A stretch of 64,000 nucleotides of DNA from Dysidea avara (taxonomy: Eukaryota > Porifera > Demospongiae > Dictyoceratida > Dysideidae): positions 20,277,226 through 20,341,225 of the forward strand of contig NC_089276.1 of NCBI RefSeq assembly GCF_963678975.1, given 5' to 3'. Shown here piece by piece: positions 20,100-30,795 of this stretch. Position numbers and translations under genes: made by a program. Position 1 is the first letter of the stretch; every line of letters begins with the position of its first letter. The notes under the pieces were generated by a model. That model was not told where the DNA came from, did not search any database, and saw only the letters and a program-made list of their open reading frames with translations.

Positions 20100-21590
20100 A
20101 TCTTATAGGAGGGAAATGCACCGTGTTTGTATTGTATTGTACCAGTTGTTGCTGCCCAGATTTGTCGTAAGTTCTTGCTGCCAAGATGTGTCATCTTTCG
20201 GTGGCTACCTGCCAAGATGTTTCATCTTATTGGTAGGGGAACGTACTGTGTTTGTATTGTGATGTACCAGTTGTTGCTGCCCAGATGTGTCATCAGTTCT
20301 TGCTGCCAAGATGTGTCATCTTTCGGTGGCTACCAGCCAAGATGTTTCATCTTATTGGTAGGAGAATGCACTGTGTTTGTATTGTGATGTACCAGTTGTT
20401 GCTGCCCAGATGTGTCGTAAGTTCTTGCTGCTAAGATGTGTCATCTTTCGGTGGCTACCTGCCAAGATGTTTCATCTTATTGGTAGGGGAATGTACTGTG
20501 TTTGTATTGTGACGTACCAGTTGTTGCTGCCCAGATGTGTTATAAGTTCTTGCTGCCAAGATGTGTCATCTTTCGGTGGCTACCTGCCAAGATGTTTCAT
20601 CTTATTGGTAGGGGAACGCACTGTGTTTGTATTGTGATGTACCAGTTGTTGCTGCCCAGATGTGTCATAAGTTCTTGCCGCCAAGATGTGTCATCTTTTG
20701 GTGGTTACCTGCCAAGATGTTTCATCTTATTGGTAAGGGAACGCACTGTGTTTGTATTGTGACGTACCAGTTGTTGCTGCCCAGATGTGTTATAAGTTCT
20801 TGCTGCCAAGATGTGTCATCTTTCGGTGGCTACCTGCCAAGATGTTTCATTTTATTGGTAGGGGAACGCACTGTGTTTGTATTGTGATGTACCAGTTGTT
20901 GCTGCCCAGATGTGTTATAAGTTCTTGCTGCCAAGATGTGTCATCTTTCGGTGGCTACCTGCCAAGATGTTTCATCTTATTGGTAGGGGAACGTACTGTG
21001 TTTGTATTGTGACGTACCAGTTGTTGCTGCCCAGATGTGTTATAAGTTCTTGCTGCCAAGATGTGTCATCTTTCGGTGGCTACCTGCCAAGATGTTTCAT
21101 CTTATTGGTAGGGGAATGCACCGTGTTTGTATTGTGATGTACCAGTTGTTGCTTCCCAGATGTGTCATAAGTTCTTGCTGCCAAGATGTGTCATCTTTCG
21201 GTGGCTACCTGCCAAGATGTTTCATCTTATTGGTAGCAGAACGTACTGTGTTTGTATTGTGATGTACCAGTTGTTGCTGCGCAGATGTGTCATCAGTTCT
21301 TGCTGCCAAGATGTGTCATCTTTCGGTGGCTACCTGCCAAGATGTTTCATCTTATTGGTAGGGGAATGTACTGTGTTTGTATTGTGACGTACCGGTTGTT
21401 GCTGCCCAGATGTGTCATAAGTTCTTGCTGCCAAGATGTGTCATCTTTCGGTGGCTACCTGCCAAGATGTTTCATCTTATTGGTAGGGGAACGTACTGTG
21501 TTTGTATTGTGATGTACCAGTTGTTGCTGCCCAGATGTGTCATCTTTTGGTGGCTACCTGCCAAGAGGTTTCATCTTTGGTAGGAGAACA
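20100..21590 (+). repeat. 125-bp minisatellite, about 12 copies
   Basis: A 125-bp unit repeats about 12 times with few differences. Each unit contains three related sub-units around CC(A)AGATGTGTCAT / CCAAGATGTTTCATC. Because 125 is not a multiple of three, each copy opens a new overlapping 86-codon frame starting MYCDVPVVAAQMC; these are not genes. The array ends in a degenerate copy near 21590. Confidence 0.95.
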
Positions 21591-23439
21591 CAATGTGTGA
21601 ATATGCTGACTGTTGCTGCTGGAATGTATCATCTGATTACCTTTTCTTGTTTTGGTAGAGAACTTAACATTGTTGCATATGAAGTGTATCTCTGTTACAG
21701 TGAATGGAAGTTGACACATGCTGACAGTGTTCATAGGCAATGAATTTGAGAAAACAATAACAAAAGGTGAGCTTTTATAAGGATATCCAATGAGTCATTA
21801 ATGCTTCTCTATTATAGTTTGTAATGAGTCAAGTTGATACACTATGACAGTACGAATGGGTAATGTGTCAAGTCATGATATAGCAAATGGTGTCCTTTAT
21901 ATGGAGAATAGAGTAATTGATCAGTGTCACCTAGGTTCCAGATGAAACATGCTGGCAGTGTGAGACCGGCAACAGTATAAAAATGGTTACAAAATACGGA
22001 TACAATTACTCATCAATGTAGCAGTACTACTACTATTGAAGTCATGTACAGTATTATATATACATGTATAGTGGCTTTTACAAGGCGTAGTACAGTGGGT
22101 CATCCAGTTGAAGTGAATTATTAGACAGTGTTATGAAACTCACAGGCTTACACTTAGTGTTCATTCACCTATTGTATGTACTTGCTACTGCAATAAAAAA
22201 AAAATTATGGATTAGTTTGTAAAAAAATTAAAGAGTTTATTACTATGGTAACTATCTGTATAATGTTGGGGACAAAGCTTCATTGTAGCAAGAACCTACT
22301 CAACTGTGCAGCCAGTATTTCATGTTAAATTTGTACTACAATAATATATGTAAACGGTTGCCGCCATGGCTTAGTTAGAAAGAATTCATGCTGGGTATAT
22401 ATCACCCTAAAAGCAACAATTTATGAATTGAATGTGAGCAAAGTGCTTACTTTTTGAATAAATATATAGTAATATTTAGATAAAATATTCATATGTATCA
22501 TTTGGTCATTCATAGTTTGTACATGTAACAACCACAATCTCATAACTTTCCTAATATAGAATCCTGGAGGAGGCCAAGGGAATTTTTCTTAAATGTTACA
22601 TGTGAAGGTTCTTACTCCTTGTATTGATTGGAAGATGCTGCACATGTAGGGATGGTGGAAACAGTTATTTCTTTTTTCCATGGCAATCGCCACCATGCCA
22701 TCAATATCTTAGTCATACATAGCATAAAATTAATGACAGAATGCTGAGTATTAAAATTTGTGTAATACATACATGCTAGAATTGGTGAGATGTGTGAGTC
22801 AATAAGACCTTCAAGGTGATAGTAGTGTACACACAATGTCTGTCACAGTACCATACAGTAGCTCGAGAGACTGCACTCAAAATTTTCTGGTTTCACATCC
22901 TAAGTCAGTCTATGAGTATTACTCTGACTGGGCGATGACATTATTATGAAGCTAATGACACTTTAACCATGCAGTTAGTTGGATAATGATCATTTCTTGT
23001 CTCAATCAATGCAACCATAGATTATTTAGAAGTGCATGGATATGACTAGAAATTACCTACTTGAGGGTTTCTGTGTATCTCCATGCATGCATTGTGATTT
23101 AATACCGAGACTATGCATCAATGTGCTAGTTATAATGGTTAGCACCTTGACAAAAATTACATGGTACAGTAGCTATATATATACTGTACCCTTAGTTATC
23201 TGACCCTGTATCCGTACCTTAAAATTGGTAATAACTGTTCTATTGGAGTACTTTGAGTACAAATATATGCTCTATTAGAGTATTCAATTTATATAGCTAT
23301 TATAAATGTATGGGCTTCAGTTACCTGAACAATTCACTTATCTGAACAGTTTAATAATTTCCTTAGACATGCACATTACGGTTTGGATAACTGAGGGTCC
23401 ACTGTATACAGCTTAAGCTGGAATGTACTAATGCATTAA
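21591..23439. other. gene-free stretch
   Basis: AT-rich sequence without a supported gene on either strand. Contains two CTCTANTAGAG-like motifs at about 23235-23250 and 23271-23284. Confidence 0.4.
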
Positions 23440-23690
23440 AAGCACTGTTATACTATGCTATGTATAACACAGCCTGTGTATAACACTGTTTACTACACTC
23501 TGTATAACATGGCCTGTGTATAACAGTGAAATACAGTAATTGTATAACTGTGTTATACAAGGGTGCGTATAACATAAGAATAACTGTAATACACACCCGT
23601 GTATACCAGTGTATAACATCAATTTTTCACTGTGATTGGTATTGCAATGTTGATAATTTTTTGGTATATTGCACATCACTACTTGTAAGG
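23440..23690 (-). repeat. GTATAAC-rich dispersed repeat, copy 2 (inverted)
   Basis: Reverse-complement landmarks of the 17597 copy: AAGTAGTGATGTGC at its right end, CACAGTGAAAAAT near 23640 and the run of gtataaca words at 23460-23620. Much shorter than copy 1. Confidence 0.6.
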
Positions 23691-25460
23691 TGCAGGGGCA
23701 GATTTGAGATTTTATGGGGGGAGGGTGTTAATGGTGTTTCAAAATTCATACTGAGGGGCCAAGAAAAAAAGTAAATAATTCATATAGATGCCTGACAGCA
23801 CTGCACATGGGTCATTTCAGTCTATTGTAGTGGTAGCTAATACTAGAGCTGTCATACAGGGTTTAGCCTAAATACCCAGGTACTGAAACTATATGGTACT
23901 TAGCCAAAAAGAAATTTTTAGGATAGTCAGTGTCTGCAAAATCACTGCAGTTGAGTATTACATGAACAGTATTTTTCAATTTAGAACACTGCATGTAAAT
24001 ATGTTTCATGCCTAATAAATAGCAAGAGTAAATAATAACTTTATTATTTACTCTTGCCAATAGTTTAAAAAGTTCTAAATCACTAAAAATGTAGTTGGTC
24101 CTTAAAATAATTAGCTGAGCAACATTATGCAGTAATTTGCAAACCTAATACATGATAATTTCTGAGCCATGTTCTGAGTCAGTTATAAAACCAGGACTAT
24201 AGTTTTATGTCAAAACCATGAGTACCTTGGGCTGGGCCCCTAACCTAACCTATTCTAATGTTAAGTTTGACACAATGGTACATAGCACACAGTACGCAAA
24301 AAAAAATCCAAACATTGATCTTTTCCTTTTTTGGATGTTCTATTAGAATAGTTATTAGATTATTAGTAGCTCTAGCAGCTCCAATCATAAAGTTTGTAGA
24401 ACTGTTACAATGAGAATATTAACAGAAACCATATTACTGGTCAAGTGATCATAAGACATCAAAATTAAATACAGAACCATGTAGCCTAAATATTTTGAGG
24501 GGTAAATTTTTCAAGGTTGAACAATGTTGCTAAAAATAAACTTTTCATGGATTTGCAAACACTCCCAAAATGTATTACAATATAACACTATGGAGGTCTA
24601 AATATTTCAAGGATAAATTTTCACTGTTAATGCCCAAAGCCGAGAAAGCAGCAAAAAAAATTCCCCTCAAAATATTTTGGCTAAGCTATATACAGTATTA
24701 TAGATATGTGCAATAGTCACATGATCCATTGTGTTATATCAACTAAGTAAAACTGGTCACACCAAGCCCATAGTCCCCATGTGTGGGAAATACAAGGTGT
24801 AGTATATCTGTAAAAAAACCTGCACATGAAGAATAATGATGATGCTCAACTGTGTACAGAAACTACCCACATCTTAGGCTTTCTCCCTACCTAAAGTATA
24901 GTTGTTAATTAATGGCCAGTCTATGGTTACCAAAGACTTCCAACTGCAATATAAGCTGATCAACACAGTGCTAATGAAGAACTATAGGGCTTGAACTTGT
25001 ACATTTTAGACATTACAAAATTTTTTTACAGTTGATTGGCTGCCGTGTTAATCAGGTACATATACAAGAAGAGAGTTCACATTAAGTGCTGGAGGGTAAT
25101 CATGTTATCTCTAGTCCATGTACACATGGGATGCATCAGTCTCTGGGTCATCTTCTTGTCCCTCTGCCTCGTCCAAATGATAATGGTTGACCAATTTTTG
25201 GTCCCTTCAAGTGTACACCTTTAGGATGGAGATATACAGCAGTAATACTGTGAAACAAGACACTTGTATTTTGGAATAATATCAGGGTGGCACAATATGT
25301 AGTCCTAGCAGATCTGGCAGTTGCTCTGCCAAATGAAGATGATGACTAGAGGGCCATAATGTAATTGTAAACCATAACAATAAAGTGAAGTAGCATCTTT
25401 ACAGTTGTCTTTGAAATATTTACTTCAATCTGAGGTTACCTCTGGCCATGAGGTAGAGAT
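23691..25460. other. gene-free stretch
   Basis: No coding feature supported. Includes the short palindrome at 24022-24057 and A/T-rich tracts. Confidence 0.4.
24022..24057. repeat. perfect 17-bp-arm palindrome
   Basis: GCAAGAGTAAATAATAA followed by a 2-nt loop and its exact reverse complement. Would form a hairpin or cruciform. No duplication was recognised at its borders. Confidence 0.85.
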
Positions 25461-25782
25461 AATCTAATCCAAAACAGCTAAGCTGTAAAAAAGTGTGCGG
25501 CCCTCAGAAAGGCTATGGTGAAAAAAGATGTGAAATCCAAGGTGGCGGCCAAGAAATGGCTGTGATGGTAGGTTAATGGTAAAAGTTTTAATAATGACAA
25601 TTCAGGTAAATTTTGTGAAGTGGCACAAAAATTCACCTGAATTGTCGTTATTAAAATTTTTACCATTAACCTACCATCACAGCCATTTCTTGGCCGCCAC
25701 CTTGGATTTCACATCTTTTTTCACCATAGCCTTTCTGAGGGCCGCACACTTTTTTACAGCTTAGCTGTTTTGGATTAGATTT
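25461..25782. mobile_element. MITE with ~150-bp near-identical inverted arms
   Basis: Left arm 25461-25615 and right arm 25628-25782 are reverse complements with only a few differences, around a tiny loop. Ends read AATCTAATCC, followed by AAAACAGCTAAGCTG. Related copies lie at 62142-62468 (diverged) and 39056-39160 (one arm). The mirror-image 62-codon frames on both strands are artefacts of the arms. Confidence 0.9.
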
Positions 25783-25942
25783 CATTTCTTTTTGTATTTG
25801 TATACCCCAAAAGCCGGCCTATGGCCAGCTTTGGGACCTTTTAACCTATGTTTTTTTTTTTACTACAGGAAGAAGAAAAGATGAAGTAGATGTACTTTAA
25901 ATATTTTATCAGTAAATGTACAAATTATATATATAATACATA

Positions 25943-26180
25943 TGTGACCGGATTTGCGAAAGGGGTCTTCCACACACATCCAATTTGCCAACTTTGACAA
26001 TTGATAACTTCAGATTGGAAAGAGCTATTGCCTTGAAATTTGGGCAGTGGTGAGCACCACTATAGCTGAATACATGGTGAAATTTTCAGGTTAATATGTT
26101 ACTTGAACACTGAGTTATGGTCTCCAACGTTTACAGAATTGGATGTGTGTGGAAGACCCTTTTTCGCAAATCCGGTCACA
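25943..26180. mobile_element. TA-flanked MITE, copy 2 (TGTGACCGG ends)
   Basis: 238 bp with about 40-bp inverted ends beginning TGTGACCGGATTTGCGAAA, flanked by TA (25941-25942 and 26181-26182). The ends match the element at 18126-18376, but I see no shared middle. Confidence 0.85.
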
Positions 26181-26189
26181 TATAATGAT

Positions 26190-29100
26190 TACAGAAATCT
26201 CCATGGTGGTTTCTTTGTAACTGAACACTCTACAAGGTGACTTCTTCTAATTGCTCTCTCTACAGGGTGAATTGTTTGTAGCTGAACGATCTACAAGGTA
26301 ACTTCTTCTAGCTGATCTCTCTACAGGGTGATGTGTTTGTAGCTGAATTCTGTACAGGTGATTTGTTTGCAGCTGAGATCTTTACAGAATGGTTTATTTG
26401 TAGCTGAACTCTCTAAAAGGTAACTTTTTCTAACTGATCTTTCTACAGGGCAATTTGTTTCTGGCAGAATTTTCTACAGGGTGATTTCTTTGCAGCTGAA
26501 CTCTCTACATGGTGGTTTCTTTGTAGCTGAACTCTCTACAAGGTAATTTCTTCTAGCTTATCTCTCTACAGGGTGATTTGTTTGTAGCTGAATTCTGTAC
26601 AGGTGATTTATTTGCAGCTGAGCTCTTTAAAGAATGGTTTCTTTGTAGCTGAACTCTCTACAGGATGATTTGTTTGTAGCTGAAATCCCTACAAGGTAAC
26701 TTCTTCTAGCTGATCTTTCTACAGGGCGATTTGTTTGTAGCTGAGTTCTCTACATGGTGGTTTCTTTATAGCTGAACTCTCTACAAGGTGACTTCTTCTA
26801 GCTGATCTCTGTACAGGGTGATTTGTTTGTAGCTGAACTCTCTACAGGTGATTTGTTTGTAGCTGAACTCTCTACAAGGTGATACTTCTAGGTGATCTCT
26901 CTACAGGATTCCTTGTTTCTAACTGAACTCTCAACAGGGTGATCTGTTCATAGCTGAACTTTCTACTGGGTGATTTGTTTGCAGCTGAACTGTCTAAATG
27001 GTGGTTTCTTTGTAGCTGAACTATCTACAAGGTAATTTCTTCTAGCTGATCTCTCTACAGGGTGATTTGTTTGTAGCTGAATTCTGTACAGGTGATTTAT
27101 TTGCAGCTGAGCTCTTTAAAGAATGGTTTCTTTGTAGCTGAACTCTCTACAGGATGATTTGTTTGTAGCTGAAATCCCTACAAGGTAACTTCTTCTAGCT
27201 GATCTTTCTACAGGGCGATTTGTTTGTAGCTGAGTTCTCTACATGGTGGTTTCTTTATAGCTGAACTCTCTACAAGGTGACTTCTTCTAGCTGATCTCTG
27301 TACAGGGTGATTTGTTTGTAGCTGAACTCTCTACAGGTGATTTGTTTGTAGCTGAACTCTCTACAAGGTGATACTTCTAGGTGATCTCTCTACAGGATTC
27401 CTTGTTTCTAACTGAACTCTCAACAGGGTGATCTGTTCATAGCTGAACTTTCTACTGGGTGATTTGTTTGCAGCTGAACTGTCTAAATGGTGGTTTCTTT
27501 GTAGCTGAACTATCTACAAGGTAATTTCTTCTAGCTGATCTCTCTACAGGGTGATTTGTTTGTAGCTGAATTCTGTACAGGTGATTTATTTGCAGCTGAG
27601 CTCTTTAAAGAATGGTTTCTTTGTAGCTGAACTCTCTACAGGATGATTTGTTTGTAGCTGAAATCCCTACAAGGTAACTTCTTCTAGCTGATCTTTCTAC
27701 AGGGCGATTTGTTTGTAGCTGAGTTCTCTACATGGTGGTTTCTTTATAGCTGAACTCTCTACAAGGTGACTTCTTCTAGCTGATCTCTGTACAGGGTGAT
27801 TTGTTTGTAGCTGAACTCTCTACAGGTGATTTGTTTGTAGCTGAACTCTCTACAAGGTGATACTTCTAGGTGATCTCTCTACAGGATTCCTTGTTTCTAA
27901 CTGAACTCTCAACAGGGTGATCTGTTCATAGCTGAACTTTCTACTGGGTGATTTGTTTGCAGCTGAACTGTCTAAATGGTGGTTTCTTTGTAGCTGAACT
28001 ATCTACAAGGTAATTTCTTCTAGCTGATCTCTCTACAGGGTGATTTGTTTGTAGCTGAATTCTGTACAGGTGATTTATTTACAGCTGAGCTCTTTAAAGA
28101 ATGGTTTCTTTGTAGCTGAACTCTCTACAGGATGATTTGTTTGTAGCTGAAATCCCTACAAGGTAACTTCTTCTAGCTGATCTTTCTACAGGGCGATTTG
28201 TTTGTAGCTGAGTTCTCTACATGGTGGTTTCTTTATAGCTGAACTCTCTACAAGGTGACTTCTTCTAGCTGATCTCTGTACAGGGTGATTTGTTTGTAGC
28301 TGAACTCTCTACAGGTGATTTGTTTGTAGCTGAACTCTCTACAAGGTGATACTTCTAGGTGATCTCTCTACAGGATTCCTTGTTTCTAACTGAACTCTCA
28401 ACAGGGTGATCTGTTCATAGCTGAACTTTCTACTGGGTGATTTGTTTGCAGCTGAACTGTCTAAATGGTGGTTTCTTTGTAGCTGAACTCTCTACAAGGT
28501 AATTTCTTCTAGCTGAACTCTCTACAGAGTGATTTATTTTTTGCAGCTGAACTCTCTACATGGTGGTTTCTTTGTAACTGAACTCTCTACAGGGTGATTT
28601 GTTCGTAGCTGAACTCTCTACAGAGTGATCTGTTCGTAGCTGAACTCCCTATAAGGTAACTTCTTCTAGCTAATCTTTCTACAGGGCGATTTGTTTGTAG
28701 TTGAGTTCTCTACAGGGTGATTTGTTTGCAGCTGAACTCTCTACATGGTAGTTTGTTTGTAGCTGAACTCTCTACAATGTGACTTCTTCTAGCTGAACTC
28801 TCTACAAGGTGACTTGTTTCTAACTGAACTCTCTACAGATGATTTGTTTGCAGCTGAACTCTCTACATGGTGGTTTCTTTGTAACTGAACTCTCTGCAAG
28901 GTGACTTCTTCTAGCTGATCTCTCTACAGGGAGATTTGTTTGTAGCTTAACTCTCTACAGGTGATTTGTTTGCAGCTGAACTCTCTACATGATGGTTTCT
29001 TTGTAGCTGAACTCTCTACAAGGTAATTTCTTCTAGCTGATCTCTCTACAGGACGATTTGTTTGTAGCTGAACTCTCTACAAGATGATTTCTTCTATAGC

Positions 29101-29935
29101 TGATCTTTCTACAGGGTGATTTGTTTGTAGCTGAACTCTCTACATGATGGTTTCTTTGTAGCTGAACTCTCTACAAGGTAACTTCTTCTAGCTGATCTCT
29201 TTACAGGACAATTTGTTTGTAGTTGAACTCTCACATGATTGTTTCTTTGAAGCTGAACTCTCTACAAGGTGATTTCTTCTAGCTGATCTTTCTACAGGGT
29301 GATTTGTTTGTAGCAGAACTCTCTACAAGGAAACTTCTTCTAGCTGATCTCTCTACAGGGAGATTTGTTTGTAGCTGAACTCTCTACACGATGGTTTCTT
29401 TGTAGCTGAACTCTCTACAAGGTAACTTCTTCTAGCTGATCTCTTTACAGGGTGAATTGTTGTAGCTGAACGATCTACAAGGTAACTTCTTCTAACTGAT
29501 CTCTCTACAGGATGATTTGTTTGTAGCTGAACTATCTACAAGGTAACTTCTTCTAGCTGATCTCTCTACAGGGTGATTTGTTTATACCTGAATTCTGTAT
29601 AGGTGATTTGTTTGCAGCTGAGCTCTTTACAGAATGGTTTCTTTGTAGCTGAACTCTCTACAAGGTAACTTCTTCTAGCTGATGTATCTACAGGGTCACT
29701 AGTTTGTAGCTGAATTCTCTACATGGTGGTTTCATTGTAACAGAACTATCTACAAGGTGACATCTTCTAGCTGATCTTTCAACAGGGTGATTTGTTTGTA
29801 ACTAAACTCTCTACAAGAAAACTTCTTCTAACTGATGTCTGAACAGGGTGAATTGTTTGTAGCTGAACTCTCTACAGGGTGATTTGTTTGTAGCTGATCT
29901 CTATACAGGTTACTTATTTCTAACTGATCTCTTGA
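26190..29935 (+). repeat. 3.7-kb satellite of ~31-bp units
   Basis: More than 100 degenerate copies of a roughly 28-31-bp unit of the type gtagctgaactctctacaa followed by ggtgatttgttt, alternating with cttcttctagctgatctctc variants. The AGCTGA core recurs almost every unit. No gene in either strand. Confidence 0.95.
26511..28466 (+). repeat. higher-order repeat, 489-bp unit x4
   Basis: Inside the satellite, the landmark gcagctgaactgtctaaat occurs at 26981, 27470, 27959 and 28448, exactly 489 bp apart each time. Units 2-4 are almost identical and the first is slightly diverged, so a block of about 16 monomers has been amplified recently. Confidence 0.93.
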
Positions 29936-29944
29936 ATTCTGTTC

Positions 29945-30795
29945 AGTGTGACTGCTCTATTAGGATGACTGCTCTATTAGAGTATCTCGATCTCGCACTT
30001 GCTACACCAAGTTGGATTTCGTGTTATAACTCCGTGGCTTTAAGTCTGATTCTTCTACACCATTGAAGAGCCTTTCTAAGATGATAACTCCATCTGTACA
30101 GCGATTTTCAAAGCATTACCCCAAGCGGTTTACCTGGTAGGTGTGGCAAGCACTCGTTTTTTATTAGCTAATCTCGATTGTGTAATTGTTACACACTGTT
30201 GGTTTTTTCGTTGTATTGTCCTGGTTTTTAGCTCGATTTCTTTCAAACCACAAAAGGTTTGAGGTTCAATAGTTAACCTATTCACCCACCGATTTTCAGC
30301 TTCTTCCCATACGCGGTTTACCCTGTAGGCGAGACAACATATTGGTGTTATTTTTCGTGAATAATCACTCATAACTCTTTGCCTGTTTATCGTATTCCAG
30401 CCAAAGTTGGTACAGAGATGCGCCTTTATACCCCCCTTCTGTGTGCCAAATTTCAAGGCGATCGGATAAGGCGTTCGCGTTTTATAGCAGTTTTGTAAGT
30501 GTGCGAAAAGAGGAAGAAAAATAAGAAGAAAAAAAAAACGAAGAAACTAAGCCAATTTTTGAAGTCGCATATCTCGGGAACGCTTGAAGCGATTTCGCTC
30601 AAATTTGGAATGTGGAGTGCTGAAGGTGGAGGGAGTGTCCACAGCAAAATTCGTGTTGTTTCATCAAGGCAGCACAGAGCTACGGAGGTGCGAAAATTGA
30701 GTTTTCTTTCTTCCTGTCAATATACTCACGGGGTTGCGCGCCGGCTTCTTGGGCCGCACGACACACTACCATGTGTCTTGATTGGTTTGGACATA
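29945..30795 (+). repeat. dispersed repeat, copy 1
   Basis: From about 30160 this matches the reverse complement of about 61130-61650: landmarks aaaccacaaaaggtttgagg, ttaccctgtaggcg, atatctcgggaacgcttg, gaaggtggagggag, ttcttcctgtcaata and tgtgtcttgat appear in the same order. The left border carries two CTCTANTAGAG-type motifs (29950-29992). No protein is encoded; source element unknown. Confidence 0.7.

Noticed and set aside
20127..21583. Eleven overlapping 68-86-codon frames starting MYCDVPVV
   Set aside because: Period is exactly the 125-bp minisatellite; frame changes every copy.
20100..21590. CRISPR-like array
   Set aside because: The repeats are head-to-tail with no unique spacers and lie in animal DNA.
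25478..25764. Two mirror-image 62-codon frames
   Set aside because: They arise from the inverted arms of one MITE and are non-coding.
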